Shown here in pieces: positions 22,184 through 22,987 of a DNA stretch of 22,987 nucleotides. The position numbers and the translations under genes were made by a program. This DNA is from an uncultured Desulfobacterales bacterium. GTDB taxonomy: Bacteria > Desulfobacterota > Desulfobacteria > Desulfobacterales > G020354645. The DNA lies in assembly GCA_947259865.1 (NCBI GenBank), contig CAMYNZ010000012.1, forward strand, positions 1 through 22,987. The letters are read 5' to 3'. The notes beneath the pieces are model-generated. The model ran no database searches. It had not been told where the DNA came from and worked only from the letters and a program-made list of their open reading frames with translations. Positions within the stretch are counted from its first letter, which is position 1, and every line of letters starts with the position of its first letter.

Positions 22184-22783
22184 ATGACCCATTATCCCCC
22201 ATCAATCCTTAAGGCGATCAAACACATTTCCAGGTTGCCGGGCATCGGTGAAAAAACGGCCGAGCGGCTGATCATGCACCTGCTCGGTGCACCGCGGCTG
22301 GCGGTCGAACAACTCACTGACAGCCTGCTGGAAATCAAGAGCAAAGTTAGGTTGTGCTCCCTATGCTATTCTCTGAGCGACAGCAATCTTTGCAACATTT
22401 GCAGCGACCCGGCCAGGGATCACACGCTGCTGTGCGTGGTGGAACAACCGGCCGATATGGTATCCATTGAAAAGTCGGGCGCCTTTTCCGGTCTCTATCA
22501 CATCCTTTCCGGGGTATTGTCTCCCATGGATGGCGTCGGCCCCGGTGATATCAAAATGCGAGAATTATGGTCCCGGGTAGAGCAAGGCAAGATCAAAGAA
22601 GTAGTTTTGGCCACCAGCACCACTGTCGAGGGCGAAGCAACCGCCGCCTATATTGCCGAACGCCTGGCAAAATTTCAGGTTAAAATAACCCGGATTGCCA
22701 CCGGCGTTCCTATCGGTGGGGACTTGAAGTATGTGGATCAGGTTACGTTAAAAAAAGCAATGGACACTCGCCATGCCATCTGA
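22184..22783 (+). CDS. recR: Recombination mediator RecR
   Basis: The 199-residue protein of the RecFOR pathway helps load RecA onto single-stranded DNA gaps. It shows an N-terminal helix-hairpin-helix (LPGIGEKTAERL, 18-29), a four-cysteine zinc finger Cys58/61/70/73, a Toprim domain beginning LLCVVEQPAD (82-91), and the conserved GVLSPMDGVGP at 110-120. The length is standard. ATG 22184 has AAGGA upstream with about 8 nt spacing. The next gene starts inside its last codons, implying coupling. Confidence 0.96.
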   Translation: MTHYPPSILKAIKHISRLPGIGEKTAERLIMHLLGAPRLAVEQLTDSLLEIKSKVRLCSLCYSLSDSNLCNICSDPARDHTLLCVVEQPADMVSIEKSGAFSGLYHILSGVLSPMDGVGPGDIKMRELWSRVEQGKIKEVVLATSTTVEGEATAAYIAERLAKFQVKITRIATGVPIGGDLKYVDQVTLKKAMDTRHAI

Positions 22784-22987
22784 GACAAGGGCACGTCCCG
22801 ATATATTCAAATGCCAAAAATGCGGCGATTGCTGCAAAGGATATGGGGGGACCTATTTAACCCGCAAAGAGATCCGAAACATCGCCGGGTATATCGGAAC
22901 GGATCCCCACAATTTTATAGCCACATATTGCCAGCGGTCGGGGGACAAACTCTTACTGAGCCAGGGTCCAGACGGATACTGCATTTT
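22773..22987 (+). CDS. Partial YkgJ-family cysteine-cluster (putative metal-chelating) protein
   Basis: ATG 22773 overlaps the recR end by 11 nt and the frame stays open to the window edge (71 codons). The product starts MPSETRARPDIFKCQKCGDC and shows the CxxCxxCC signature (Cys14, Cys17, Cys20, Cys21) of YkgJ-type zinc/iron-chelating-domain proteins. Later cysteines (in TYCQRSG and DGYCIF) fit the same family. The biochemical role of the family is poorly defined. The 3' part lies outside the window, so full length and any fused domains are unknown. Confidence 0.82.
   Translation, partial: MPSETRARPDIFKCQKCGDCCKGYGGTYLTRKEIRNIAGYIGTDPHNFIATYCQRSGDKLLLSQGPDGYCI

Overview
The window looks like a chromosomal segment of an anaerobic, Desulfobacterota-type (former Deltaproteobacteria, Desulfobacteraceae-like) bacterium. 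This is an inference from gene content: a PreT/PreA dihydropyrimidine dehydrogenase, a pyrrolysine-free MttB-family methyltransferase, the dnaX-ybaB-recR block, and repeat-rich spacers. Nothing here fixes the taxonomy.

Layout. (1) 1-1645: a leftward partial coiled-coil gene, then a rightward group of three small uncharacterised genes, two of them membrane proteins. (2) 1834-4105, leftward: an NCS2 nucleobase permease and a nitrilase-type beta-ureidopropionase; a divergent control region follows (4106-4474). (3) 4475-8625, rightward: preT, preA and a dihydropyrimidinase. Blocks 2 and 3 together encode uptake and complete reductive breakdown of uracil/thymine: base to dihydropyrimidine (PreTA), to N-carbamoyl-beta-amino acid (dihydropyrimidinase), to beta-amino acid plus CO2 and NH3 (beta-ureidopropionase). 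(4) 9001-17293, leftward: soxB-soxD-soxA-soxG (heterotetrameric sarcosine oxidase/dehydrogenase type), an MttB-family methylamine methyltransferase and an M20-family N-carbamoyl amino-acid hydrolase. This suggests demethylation of betaine, dimethylglycine or sarcosine. (5) 17692-22987, rightward housekeeping: DciA-like DUF721, TrmN-type methyltransferase, tRNA-Ser(CGA), tRNA-Ser(GGA), dnaX, ybaB, recR and the start of a YkgJ-family cysteine-cluster gene.

The most unusual signal lies in the spacers. Six gaps between co-oriented genes (5828-5918, 11857-11973, 18086-18157, 19118-19194, 21386-21699, 22035-22120) carry short units repeated at 7-nt spacing, followed by the reverse complement of the same unit at the same 7-nt spacing. 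Each locus can therefore fold into a modular hairpin. The unit sequence differs between loci (GTTCARG, GTTGCGN, GTTACGR, AATTGAC types) but the phase and inverted layout are kept. Other spacers hold three larger palindromic elements. One (17328-17603) has 19-bp perfect terminal repeats and an 8-bp target-site duplication and sits directly in front of soxB.

Other points of note: the permease starts inside its normal first transmembrane helix; dnaX has two poly-A tracts that could give shortened gamma-like products; and there are two unrelated ureido-hydrolases in one neighbourhood.
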